From the NCBI GenBank assembly GCA_020027965.1, contig JAHRHE010000015.1:1-54052 (forward strand): 54,052 bases of DNA, given 5' to 3'. The notes under the pieces were generated by a model. The model saw only the letters and a list, made by a program, of their open reading frames with translations. It ran no database searches and had not been told where the DNA came from. Source of the DNA: Nitrospirota bacterium. Lineage in GTDB: Bacteria > Nitrospirota > Nitrospiria > Nitrospirales > Nitrospiraceae. Positions within the stretch are counted from its first letter, which is position 1. Each line of letters opens with the position of its first letter. Of this stretch, positions 7,503 to 16,409 are shown in pieces. Position numbers and translations under genes: made by a program.

Positions 7503-9035
7503 ATGGCCCCTGACATCGGCCCACACGTCTGTGAGAACGAGACGCATCGGGCGCACGTCCCGCTTCGCGCGTGGCTGTTCATCGCCGGTGCTTTCGCCCT
7601 GTTGAACGGCGGCTGCGCGATGAACCCAGTCAGCGGAATGCCGGAGCTGGCGCTGGTCTCTGTCGAACAGGAAAAGAAGATCGGGGCCGAGGAAGCGAAG
7701 AAAGTCGAGCAGCAGATGGGCCTGCTGGATGACGCTGCGCTCACCCAGTACCTGAATACCCTTGGCCAGCGACTGGCCGATCAATCGCCCCGAAAAGACG
7801 TCGCGTACCAGTTCCATGTCGCAGACATGGCCGAGCCCAACGCCTTCGCCCTTCCAGGTGGGTACGTCTACGTCACGCGCGGGTTGCTGGCGCTGACCAA
7901 CTCCGAAGACGAGCTGGCGGGAGTCGTCGGGCACGAGATCGGGCACGTGGCGGCCCGGCATAGCGTGCAAAAGATCTCGAAACAAGGCCCGTTTGCGGTG
8001 GTCTTTGGGATCGTGTCCGGGATCACAGGCCTGGTCAGTCCCTTGGTCGGAAACATCATTGGTGGAATCGGCGCCTTCACGCAGAGTCTCGTGTTTGCGC
8101 CCTACAGCCGCAGCCAGGAGACTGAGGCTGACCGGGTGGGCCAGGAGATGGCGGCCCGGGCCGGGTGGGATCCCGCCGCCCTGTCCGCGTTTCTGAACAC
8201 GCTCGAGCGCGACGTGGAACTGATGAACAAGGGCCCCCGGAAGCCCAGTTTTTTTGACTCCCATCCAGCGACACCCGATCGCGTAGCCAAGACCGCGGAG
8301 CACGCCAAGGAGCTGACGCGTGCGACCCGTCAGCCGATCAGCGCCTCACGCGAGGCCTTCCTGGCCCGGCTGGATGGCGTCGTCGTGGGGCAACGAGCGG
8401 CCAACGGGATCTTCGAGGGACAGGCCTTCCTCCATCCGGATTTCAATCTCTTCGTGCAGTTTCCGGAAAAATGGCAACTCGAGAACTCTCCTGAGAAGGT
8501 GGCGGCCGTGGCGCCTGACGGCGAGGCGGCGGTGATCCTCGGGGCGGCGGCGGAGGGCAACGACCCGCTGGACGGCGCGCGCGCCCTTGAGAAGGCCGCG
8601 AAATCGTCGGACATCGTGGCCAAGACACAATCGATCACGATCGGCGGCTTGCCCGCCGCTCATACGCAGATCGAGACGGACGGCAGGCTCAAACTCGATC
8701 TCACCTGGATTGCCCATGGAGGGCTGATCTACCAACTGGCGGGCCTGGCCCCGACCAAACGGTTCGACAGCCTGCAAGCCGTTTTCCATTCTGTCGCGCA
8801 CAGCTTCAGGCCTCTGTCGGCCTCCGAACGTGCCACTATCAAAGAGCAGCGCATCCGCCTGGTCAGGGCTCACGCTGGGGAGACAATCGAGGCACTCGCC
8901 AGTCGTTCCAATTCGGCCTGGAAGAAGGAAGAGGTGGCCGTGGCCAACGGCTTGGCGCTGGGGGACCAGCTCAAGGACGGGCAACTGCTCAAGGTGACGA
9001 TCGCCGAGCCCTACGCACCAAAGAAGCCACGGTAA
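7503..9035 (+). CDS. M48 family metalloprotease lipoprotein (BepA/LoiP-like)
   Basis: A 510-residue exported zinc metalloprotease. The N-terminus has a hydrophobic segment ending in LLNGGCAMNP, a likely lipobox, preceded by a rather long n-region. The M48 domain shows the helix KKIGAEEAKKVEQQMG, the AFALPGGYVYVTRGLL strand and the zinc motif HEIGH (H144, H148). The third ligand is in the SRSQETEAD helix (E206). A C-terminal tail (about 455-505) with AHAGETIEALASRSNSAW resembles a degenerate LysM-like domain. Members of this family degrade or chaperone outer-membrane proteins. The start has a near-perfect AAGGAGG 7 nt upstream. It diverges from the pqi operon. Confidence 0.92.
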   Translation: MAPDIGPHVCENETHRAHVPLRAWLFIAGAFALLNGGCAMNPVSGMPELALVSVEQEKKIGAEEAKKVEQQMGLLDDAALTQYLNTLGQRLADQSPRKDVAYQFHVADMAEPNAFALPGGYVYVTRGLLALTNSEDELAGVVGHEIGHVAARHSVQKISKQGPFAVVFGIVSGITGLVSPLVGNIIGGIGAFTQSLVFAPYSRSQETEADRVGQEMAARAGWDPAALSAFLNTLERDVELMNKGPRKPSFFDSHPATPDRVAKTAEHAKELTRATRQPISASREAFLARLDGVVVGQRAANGIFEGQAFLHPDFNLFVQFPEKWQLENSPEKVAAVAPDGEAAVILGAAAEGNDPLDGARALEKAAKSSDIVAKTQSITIGGLPAAHTQIETDGRLKLDLTWIAHGGLIYQLAGLAPTKRFDSLQAVFHSVAHSFRPLSASERATIKEQRIRLVRAHAGETIEALASRSNSAWKKEEVAVANGLALGDQLKDGQLLKVTIAEPYAPKKPR

Positions 9036-9107
9036 TCATTCTGCAAAGCCGTCACGCTCGTGTGTAGGGCCGTGTGGCTTGAACGGAAGCCTTTCTTGCT
9101 CAAGACG

Positions 9108-9550
9108 ATGTCTCTCCTGGTTCCAGTGGGTTGGATTATCCTGGCCGCGCTGACCGGCTGCTCCACCCTCACGGTCGTCGGCGACCTTCACGAGCAACGG
9201 TTTGTCTCCGAAGGTCGGCCGCTGGCCCACATTCATGCCAAGGTATCGGGCCTCTACCTCTTCAATCTGATCCCTTTCGTGACCGGCAGCGCGGAGGAGG
9301 CCAACGCGATCAGGCTTTTCCAACATGAAACCGCCGTGGAGCGCGTCGTGAGTAGCGCGTCGTGAGTATGGTGACCCGCCAAAGCAAGGCCATGGGAGCT
9401 GCCCGGTTGACGGACTTGCAGTCTTACACCGACAGCGAGTGGCAATGGTGGTCCCTCGGCTTCTGGTGGCGGTGGACCTCCGTGTCCGCCAACGCCTCGG
9501 CGGTTCCCGAAACCCCATCCCAAGGCACGGTCACTCCCTCGCCGCGCTGA
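9108..9550 (+). pseudogene. small lipoprotein gene split by a 14-bp tandem duplication
   Basis: From ATG 9108 the frame encodes a signal peptide with lipobox LAALTGC, then TLTVVGDLHEQRFVSEGRPL and a GLYLFNLIPFVTGS segment. It stops at 9363-9365 just after ETAVERVVS. The continuation MVTRQSKAMGAARLTDLQSY, then SEWQWWSLGFWWRWTSVSANA, is in another frame and ends at 9550. The break coincides exactly with a directly repeated 14-mer (9341-9354 and 9355-9368). Removing one copy rejoins the frames as ERVVSMVTRQ, giving a protein of about 142 residues. Its function is unknown. It could be a fresh mutation, a slippage-reversible (phase-variable) state or an assembly error. A start at GTG 9060 is also possible but gives a poorer signal peptide. 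Confidence 0.75.
9341..9368 (+). repeat. perfect 14-bp tandem duplication
   Basis: The 14-mer GCGCGTCGTGAGTA occurs twice head to tail (9341-9354, 9355-9368). Because 14 is not a multiple of 3, the second copy shifts the frame of the small lipoprotein gene and introduces a TGA. Confidence 0.95.
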
Positions 9551-9670
9551 ACCCCACGAGCCTCTTGCACATGGCCTCGCCCTGGCGTACCCTGTCCGCC
9601 GTTGTCTGGCTTTCGGCATCGTCACCTGCATGATTCCGTAGTACCGACAGAGGCTCTCACGCTCAGAGGT

Positions 9671-11044
9671 ATGCTGACTCGGCTTCCTTCCTTCTGGCTG
9701 CTCGTTCTGCTGGCTGGTCTCGTTGGGTGCGACCACGTCGGTTCCAGTCTCAATGCACCGCTTGAGCGATGGAACCCCGCCTACGGGTACCGGTACGAAA
9801 ATCTCCCGCTCGTTCCCGGGGGCAGTTCCGACAGCCTGTTCTTCGTTGCGTCTTTCTCCGGTGGAGGCATCCGCGCCTCCACCCTGGCCTATGGCGCGTT
9901 GCGGGAGCTGGCGCGTCAACAGATTACCTGGGAGGGGCGTCAGAAGCGGCTGCTCGACGAGCTGAGCGTGATCCGTGCCCTGTCCGGAGGCAGCTTCACG
10001 GCGGCCTATTACGTTCTGTATGGGGATCGGATCTTCCACGACTTTGAATATCGGTTTTTGCGGAAAGACTGGGAGAGTGAGCTCAAGTCACGTGTCTTCT
10101 GGTCCCCCTACAATTGGCTCCGTCTCATGTCCCCGTATTTCGGCCGTGCCCACCTGTTGTCCGAACTTCTCGATGAAGCCCTGTTTGATGGCCATACGTT
10201 TGGCGACCTGGTCACGCGCTATCAACGGCCGATCCTCTTCATCCACGCCTCGGACATGGCCACCCTGTCGCGGTTTGAATTCTCCCAGGCGCAATTCGAT
10301 ATGATCTGTTCAGACCTGAGCCCATTGCCGATTGCCCATGCAACCGCCGCGTCCAGCGCGCTTCCGTTGATTCTCAGTCCGATCTCGCTGAAGAACTATG
10401 CCGGGCAGTGCGGATATCACCCGCCGATTTGGCTGGACCATGCGCGACGCACCTCCTGGTCGCAACAACGGGCCGACGAGCTCCGGTCCTACCTCGACGC
10501 AGAGAAGCGCCCGTACATCCATCTGCTGGATGGCGGGCTGTCCGACAATGTCGGCATGCGAGGCACGATCGAGCGAGCGGCTGTCATCGGAGACTTTGAC
10601 AAATCCTTTCGGGCTTATGGGGGGCAGAAAATCCGGAAGCTGGTCTTCCTGGTGGTGAACGCCGAGACCATTCCTGATGTGGCGTCCTATCGCTTTAGCA
10701 AGGTCCCGGCTCTCTCGACAGTGCTGCACGCGCTCATCGACATTCCGGTCAACCGGTATTCCATCGATACGCTCCATCTCATGCGGGCCGAGATCGACAG
10801 ATTGAAGGCTCAGCTTCGCCGCGGGGAGCTCGGCAAGGACAGCATTTTTACGCCCGATGCGGATGTGTATTTCATCAACGCCAGCCTCAGTGAGGTAGAC
10901 GATCCGGACGAGCGGGACTATCTGATGAAGATCCCGACCACCCTGTACCTGACCGACGAACAGATCGACCGGCTGCTTGTGGCCGCCTCTCACCTGATCC
11001 ACCGGGACAAGGATTTTCAGCGACTGATGCAGGACTTGCGCTAG
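9671..11044 (+). CDS. patatin-like phospholipase lipoprotein
   Basis: A 457-residue protein with a lipoprotein signal (LLAGLVGC) directly after the chosen ATG; a longer open frame upstream would bury it. The patatin fold is shown by the oxyanion-hole loop ASFSGGGIRAS (about 58-68), the nucleophile turn RALSGGSF with Ser105, and the catalytic Asp287 in LLDGGLSDN. The nucleophile elbow reads A-L-S-G-G rather than G-x-S-x-G, so its first Gly is replaced. Such proteins are acyl hydrolases, here likely facing the periplasm. A close AGAGG precedes the start. The gene is followed by a 150-bp spacer before the kinases and seems to be transcribed alone. Confidence 0.88.
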   Translation: MLTRLPSFWLLVLLAGLVGCDHVGSSLNAPLERWNPAYGYRYENLPLVPGGSSDSLFFVASFSGGGIRASTLAYGALRELARQQITWEGRQKRLLDELSVIRALSGGSFTAAYYVLYGDRIFHDFEYRFLRKDWESELKSRVFWSPYNWLRLMSPYFGRAHLLSELLDEALFDGHTFGDLVTRYQRPILFIHASDMATLSRFEFSQAQFDMICSDLSPLPIAHATAASSALPLILSPISLKNYAGQCGYHPPIWLDHARRTSWSQQRADELRSYLDAEKRPYIHLLDGGLSDNVGMRGTIERAAVIGDFDKSFRAYGGQKIRKLVFLVVNAETIPDVASYRFSKVPALSTVLHALIDIPVNRYSIDTLHLMRAEIDRLKAQLRRGELGKDSIFTPDADVYFINASLSEVDDPDERDYLMKIPTTLYLTDEQIDRLLVAASHLIHRDKDFQRLMQDLR

Positions 11045-11195
11045 TCCCGTTCCACCGCTTCTGCGGCCCTCCTTATGGGGTCCTGATTCACACACAGGGG
11101 GCGACATGGGCCTCAGGGAGGGGGCTTTTCTTTGGAGTGGACTTTGCGTATACTCGTGAAGCACACTGACACTCGCATGGTGCCGTCTCCGGAAG

Positions 11196-13514
11196 GTGAC
11201 GGCCGTGTACGGAAGGAAGCGCGTGGGAGAACAACCGCGGTCGGCTGAACACAGACAGGGCACTTCCCCGCGGAACGGCCCCTCGTCGAGATCCTCTTCC
11301 CTCGACCAGTCGAACCGTTCCCTGTTCATCCAGCAACAAACGCTCATCACGATTGTCCTCTCCTATCAACTCCTGTTCAGCCATGACGCCCTGCTCAGCG
11401 TGGAGGGGAAAGAGTATGTGATCCTGGGGCTGATGCTGCTGGTGGCCGGCCTCATGGCGCTCCCGGCCTGGCTGGTCGAGGCGGCCTGGTTTCCAGCGGC
11501 CTTAGCCGTGACCGACACGGCCGTGACCAGCGGCGTCATCTACCTGTCCGGTGATGCCGGGTCCGACACGTACCTCGCCTATTTCGCGATCATTCTGATC
11601 GCGACCGCCAGCCGGAGCTTCGAGATGATCCTGTCGCTGGCTGTGTTGGTCTGTGCGGTCTACGGTGTCGTCCTGTATATGGGGAGTCTGGAGACAACCG
11701 GCTTGCTGGAGCAGCACCTCTTGCGTCTGCCGCTCCTCATGGTGATGGCGATTTTTTATGGCGTGACCACCCACAGGCTGCGCAAGACGGTGCGTGCACA
11801 TGCCCGGTTGGAGGGCGCCCTCGCCGAGCAGGAATTCGTCGGGGAGGGACTCCGCCAAGCACGCGATGAGTTGGAAAAGCGCGTCCAGGAACGGACGGCG
11901 GAGCTGACCCGGGTGAACGTCGTCTTGCGGTCCGAGGTCATCGAGCGCAAGCGAGCGGAGGAGCAGTTGGCCAGGATGGCCCAGGACCGACTCCTGCTCC
12001 TGCAGTCCACCGCTCAAGGGATCTATGGAGTGGATCTGGAGGGGCGGTGTAGCTTCATCAATAATACCGCAGCCCGCATCCTGGGGTTCGACCCCGCGGA
12101 CGCGGTGGGAATGAACATGCACCAGCTCATTCATCAAAAGCATGCCGATGGTTCGGTCTATCCGGCCACGCAGTGCCCCATCGAGCAGACCTTGCGGAGC
12201 GGGGAGCGCTGCCGGGTTGCCAGTGAAGTGTACTGGCGACGAGACGGGACGGCGATCTCCGTCGAATACACCTCATTTCCGATCATCGAAGGCCAGCTCA
12301 TCAGAGGCGCCGTCGTCTCCTTTGCCGACATCACCGAGCGCAAGCAGTTGGAGGACCAGCTCCTTCAATCGCAGAAAATGGAGGCGGTCGGACGGCTGGC
12401 CGGCGGCATCGCGCATGACTTCAATAATTTATTGACGACCATCAACGGGTACGCGGACCTGATGTTGATGCGAATGCCTCAGACCAATCCCATTCGGCAG
12501 CAGATCGAGGAGGTCAAGAAGGCTGGGCAACGAGCGGCCTCCCTGACGCGCCAGTTGTTGGCGTTCAGTCGCAAGCAGATGCTGGAGCTCAAAGTCCTGG
12601 ACCTGAATGCGCTCGTCACCGACATGGAGCCCATGTTGCACCGCCTGATCGGCGAGGACATCCAGTTGGCGCTGGTGCGCGCCCCCTCGCTGGGACGCAT
12701 CAAGGCCGACCCGACCCAGATGGAGCAGGTCATCCTGAACCTGGCCATCAATGCGCGCGACGCGATGCCCGGGGGCGGCCGGCTGACGATCGAAACGGCC
12801 GAAGTCCAGCGCGACGCGACGTCGGCGCCCGGGCCGGCCGACCTGGCGCCTGGGACATTCGTGATGCTCACGGTGAGCGACACCGGGTGTGGGATGGATA
12901 CGGCAACCCAAGCGCGGATCTTCGAGCCCTTCTTCACGACCAAGGAGCAGGGCAAGGGGACGGGGCTAGGCCTGGCCATGGTTCACGGTATCGTCAGGCA
13001 AAGCGGCGGGCAGATCGAGGTTTCCAGTGTGCCTGGGCGTGGCGCGACCTTCAGGATCTATTTGCCGCGCGTCGAGGGGGCGAGCGCCACGCCGCAGCCG
13101 AGCGCGGTACAGGCGGCGCCACCGTCGGGGTCGGAGACTGTCCTCTTGGTGGAAGACGAGGAGATGGTCCGGAGCTTTGTGCGGCAAATTCTCCAGCAAC
13201 AGGGCTACCAAGTGCTGACCGCGACCAACGGGGAGGAGGCGCTGCAGATCAGCAACGGCTACGAGGGGCGGATTGACCTTCTGTTGACCGATGTCGTCAT
13301 GCCGGGCATGAGCGGGCGAGAGATTGCGGACCAACTCACGGTTCAGCGGCAGGGCCTCAAGGTCCTGTTCATGTCGGGCTATACGGAGAGTGCCATCGTC
13401 CATCATGGCGTCATGGACCCCGGCGTCGACTTTCTCCCTAAACCCTTCACAGGGGACACCTTGGCGCACAAACTCAGTGAGATGCTCAAGGAATCGCGTC
13501 AGGCATCGTCCTGA
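11196..13514 (+). CDS. membrane-bound hybrid sensor histidine kinase with PAS and receiver domains
   Basis: A 772-residue protein with GTG start, though alternatives downstream are possible because the first 45 residues look unstructured. Five or so transmembrane helices (about 75-192) form an MHYT/7TM-like membrane sensor. A coiled coil (about 205-260, RDELEKRVQERTAEL) leads to a PAS domain (about 262-380), then HisKA with the phospho-acceptor His407 in GGIAHDFNN. The HATPase domain has NARDAMP, DTGCGM and GKGTGLGL, and the C-terminal receiver has phospho-acceptor Asp699 (LLLTDVVMP). The architecture is CckA-like. No DNA-binding output is present, so signalling must pass to a phosphotransferase or regulator elsewhere. 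Confidence 0.92.
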   Translation: MTAVYGRKRVGEQPRSAEHRQGTSPRNGPSSRSSSLDQSNRSLFIQQQTLITIVLSYQLLFSHDALLSVEGKEYVILGLMLLVAGLMALPAWLVEAAWFPAALAVTDTAVTSGVIYLSGDAGSDTYLAYFAIILIATASRSFEMILSLAVLVCAVYGVVLYMGSLETTGLLEQHLLRLPLLMVMAIFYGVTTHRLRKTVRAHARLEGALAEQEFVGEGLRQARDELEKRVQERTAELTRVNVVLRSEVIERKRAEEQLARMAQDRLLLLQSTAQGIYGVDLEGRCSFINNTAARILGFDPADAVGMNMHQLIHQKHADGSVYPATQCPIEQTLRSGERCRVASEVYWRRDGTAISVEYTSFPIIEGQLIRGAVVSFADITERKQLEDQLLQSQKMEAVGRLAGGIAHDFNNLLTTINGYADLMLMRMPQTNPIRQQIEEVKKAGQRAASLTRQLLAFSRKQMLELKVLDLNALVTDMEPMLHRLIGEDIQLALVRAPSLGRIKADPTQMEQVILNLAINARDAMPGGGRLTIETAEVQRDATSAPGPADLAPGTFVMLTVSDTGCGMDTATQARIFEPFFTTKEQGKGTGLGLAMVHGIVRQSGGQIEVSSVPGRGATFRIYLPRVEGASATPQPSAVQAAPPSGSETVLLVEDEEMVRSFVRQILQQQGYQVLTATNGEEALQISNGYEGRIDLLLTDVVMPGMSGREIADQLTVQRQGLKVLFMSGYTESAIVHHGVMDPGVDFLPKPFTGDTLAHKLSEMLKESRQASS

Positions 13515-13901
13515 CACGCTCGCCTCAGCGTTGCGTGATCCCAGCCTAGCTCCGCGCAAGTCACCGAGCACTGAGTCGTCGCGACTGCGGTCTGAGGGGC
13601 AGTCACGGTTCAGGCTCGCGCCGAGGGTCGGTCCCGTCACCCTGCACATTCTGTACATTCCCGCCGGTGCTCGGATCCCTTGATCGACTGTGCCTTCGTT
13701 TTCGGGTGAGCAGCGGCCTGGCTGATCAGTTCGCTCTTCCACGGCCGATTCTTGAGAACAGGAGTCCCGCAGATACTTCCGGATCACCCCATGAAAGAGC
13801 CCATTCGTCAAGCAAAACCGATCCACGCGAGCCGGTCCCCTGCCGGAGCGATTTGAGTCGGTTGCTGGACAATTTCCCACCTGCCCTGTACGGTCCTGGC
13901 T
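13515..13901. other. intergenic spacer between two hybrid kinases
   Basis: 387 bp without a supported gene. Short plus-strand frames here have no ribosome site and no recognisable domain. No clear promoter or terminator is visible, although the second kinase would need one if it is not co-transcribed. Confidence 0.4.
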
Positions 13902-16022
13902 ATGAGCGGATTCCATCGAATTCAGCCAGCAGAGGATCGGAGCCTGAGCAGCGAAGCGATGGTCCGACAACTCTCCGCGCTGTATGCGCTGATCCGCAGC
14001 GACAAGCTGCACGCCGAGGAGTACGTGACGGTGCTGCAGCATGTGACCGAGGTCGTGGCTCAGGCCCTGGACGTCGAGCGTGTCAGCATCTGGTGTAAGA
14101 AGGCCGGCGGCTCGGCAATCCGCTGTCTCGAGCTCTACGAACCGAGCCTCCATCGCCACTCGTCCGGACTGGAGCTGGTGCTGGGTGATTACCCCCGGTA
14201 TTCACAGGCGCTGGCCTCCCAGGAGGTGATCGTCGCAGAGGACGCTCACCACGACGAACGCACGTGCGAGCTTTCGGCCGGCTACCTGACCCCCCACGGC
14301 GTCACCTCGCTCATCGACATCCCGATTCATCTGGTCGGCGGGTTGGACGGCGTGTTCCGGTACGAGCATCGCGGACCGGCTCGCCGGTGGATGCCGGACG
14401 AGCTCACGTTTGCGGTCACGGCTGCCAACGTGGCGTGCCTTGTCATCGGCCAGCGGGAACACCGGCGAGCCGAGGTGCAGCTCCAGGAGTCGCAGCGCAG
14501 ATATCAGGAACTCGTCAATTCGTTTAACGGCATCGTGTGGGAAGCCGAGGGGGTGGACTTTCGCTTCACGTTCGTCAGCCAGCAGGTGACACGCCTGTTG
14601 GGCTACGCGCCGGAAGAGTTGCTGGAGGGGCTGACCTGGAAGAGTCTGATTCATCCCGATGATCTGGACTATGTCTCCGCCACGTTCGAGAAGGCGGTGG
14701 AAGAGAAGCGTAGCCAAGACATTGAATATCGGGTCCTCGCGTCCGATGGTCGAGGGGTCTGGGTTCGGGACTCGGTGACGCCGATCATCGAGGGCGGTCG
14801 GCTGCTCCAGTTGTGCGGCGTGATGCTGGTCATTACCGAGCGCAAAGACCTGGAAGCGCAGCTCCACCAGGCGCAGAAGATGGAAGCCGTCGGGAAGCTG
14901 GCCGGAGGGATCGCGCACGACTTCAATAATCTGCTGACGATCATCACGGGGTACACCCAGTTGCTCTTGAACCGTCTCGGCCAAGAGGATTCGCTCGTTC
15001 CGGACATCCAGGAGATCAAGAAAGCGGGGGACCGGGCCGCCGCGCTCACGCAGCAGCTTCTGGCCTTCAGCCGCAGGCAGGTGCTGATCCCGAAAGTGGT
15101 CGACCTCAACGCCATCGTGGCCAATATGGAGACGATGCTGCAGCGACTCATCGGCGAGGACATTCACCTCGTCACCGTGCTGGATCCAGGGCTCGGCCAT
15201 GTCAAAGCGGATCCGGGGCAGCTCGAGCAGGTGATCATGAACCTGGTGGTCAATGCCCGGGACGCCATGCCGAAGGGAGGCAAGCTCACCATCGAAACGA
15301 CGAACCACGACATCAGGCAGTCCTATCGCCGGGGGCAGGCCGTGATTCAGCCCGGCCGGTATGCGATGCTGTCCGTCAGCGATACCGGGTGCGGGATGGA
15401 ACCTGAGCTCCAGGCCCGCGTCTTCGAGCCGTTCTTCTCGACCAAGGGGCAGGGCAAGGGAACGGGATTGGGGCTGTCAACCGTCTATGGCATCGTCAAG
15501 CAAAGTGACGGCTATATTTTCCTCTACAGCGAACCTGGGTGTGGCTCCACGTTTAAGGTCTACCTGCCTCGGGTCGAGGAAGCCGCCGTAGAGGTCGAGA
15601 CCGGGATGATGCCGGCCGGATTTCCTCAAGGCACCGAAACGGTCCTGCTGGTGGAAGACGAGCCGGGGGTCAGAGCCCTCGTCCGGGACACGCTGCGAAT
15701 GCACGGCTACACCGTGCTTGAGGCGCGGCATGGCATCGAGGCCTTGCTGACGGCCAAGCAGCACACGGGTCCGATCCATCTCTTGATGACGGATGTGGTG
15801 ATGCCCCAAATGAGCGGTCGCGAGGTGGCTGATCGCCTGTCCGTGACCCGCTCGGACCTGCGCGTGCTGTTCATGTCCGGCTATACCGAAAACGCCATCG
15901 TCCACCACGGCGTGCTGCACCCCGGGACCGCGTTCCTGCAGAAGCCCTTTTCGCCGGAATCCCTGGCCCGGAAAGTGCGCGAAGTGTTGGATGCCGGAAA
16001 GACCTCGAGCGGAGCCAGCTGA
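13902..16022 (+). CDS. cytoplasmic hybrid histidine kinase, GAF-PAS-HisKA-HATPase-REC
   Basis: A 706-residue soluble kinase with no membrane segment. An N-terminal GAF domain (about 25-185) shows a LDVERVSIWC strand and SLIDIPIHLVGGLDGVFRYE. It is followed by a PAS domain with PAC (about 200-315, GYAPEELLEG, VTPIIEGG). HisKA carries His339 in GGIAHDFNN, HATPase has NARDAMPKGG and DTGCGM, and the receiver has Asp631 (LLMTDVVMPQM). From the H-box to the C-terminus it closely parallels the preceding kinase, including the shared LFMSGYTE and IVHHGV motifs, so the two are paralogs with swapped sensor modules. The start codon has no good Shine-Dalgarno; a start at a later Met (residue 20) is possible. 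Confidence 0.9.
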   Translation: MSGFHRIQPAEDRSLSSEAMVRQLSALYALIRSDKLHAEEYVTVLQHVTEVVAQALDVERVSIWCKKAGGSAIRCLELYEPSLHRHSSGLELVLGDYPRYSQALASQEVIVAEDAHHDERTCELSAGYLTPHGVTSLIDIPIHLVGGLDGVFRYEHRGPARRWMPDELTFAVTAANVACLVIGQREHRRAEVQLQESQRRYQELVNSFNGIVWEAEGVDFRFTFVSQQVTRLLGYAPEELLEGLTWKSLIHPDDLDYVSATFEKAVEEKRSQDIEYRVLASDGRGVWVRDSVTPIIEGGRLLQLCGVMLVITERKDLEAQLHQAQKMEAVGKLAGGIAHDFNNLLTIITGYTQLLLNRLGQEDSLVPDIQEIKKAGDRAAALTQQLLAFSRRQVLIPKVVDLNAIVANMETMLQRLIGEDIHLVTVLDPGLGHVKADPGQLEQVIMNLVVNARDAMPKGGKLTIETTNHDIRQSYRRGQAVIQPGRYAMLSVSDTGCGMEPELQARVFEPFFSTKGQGKGTGLGLSTVYGIVKQSDGYIFLYSEPGCGSTFKVYLPRVEEAAVEVETGMMPAGFPQGTETVLLVEDEPGVRALVRDTLRMHGYTVLEARHGIEALLTAKQHTGPIHLLMTDVVMPQMSGREVADRLSVTRSDLRVLFMSGYTENAIVHHGVLHPGTAFLQKPFSPESLARKVREVLDAGKTSSGAS

Positions 16023-16409
16023 GCCGATCGCGCCCCCGCACCGATCACCCCTGTCGTTCGCCTGCCTCACGGTTGTTCCACCCCCCCTGCCGGCGTCCTC
16101 ATCCGCTCCCCTGCCTTTCCCGCTTTATCCGGTAACCTCAGTTTTTACTGGAAAAAAACGAGGGTTTCTGGTTTGCTAACGTAGCCGGCATCTAACCCTG
16201 GCGGTGGTAGACTTGGTCGTATCAGGCTTCCCGCGCACGCGACACAGCCTAGAAGACCCCGTATCCCCTCACAACCTGGCTCGTCAGGGTCTCAGCGCCG
16301 CGCCCGCGTTGGCGGGAAGCTCCAGGGGGCGGGAGTATAAAGAGCATAAAGGATTTGCCCATGAGACAGCCTAGGCGAAGATCTGCCGCCGCACCGTAAA
16401 GGCGTTCCA
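16023..16409. other. intergenic with possible -10 element for the TPR gene
   Basis: 387 bp without a supported gene. A TATAAA at 16336-16341 lies about 70 bp before the GTG of the TPR protein but has no good -35 at 16-18 bp. A small imperfect hairpin (near 16130-16152) with an adjacent A-run could end kinase transcription, but it lacks a T-tract on the plus strand. Confidence 0.35.

Noticed and set aside
14202-15308. Long minus-strand open frame within the second kinase
   Set aside because: It is antisense to clear HisKA/HATPase coding sequence and has the histidine/arginine-rich composition of a reverse-frame artefact.
16130-16260. Possible cyclic-di-GMP riboswitch before the TPR gene
   Set aside because: The A-rich and GG-containing stretch prompted a look, but the conserved core and stem arrangement could not be found.
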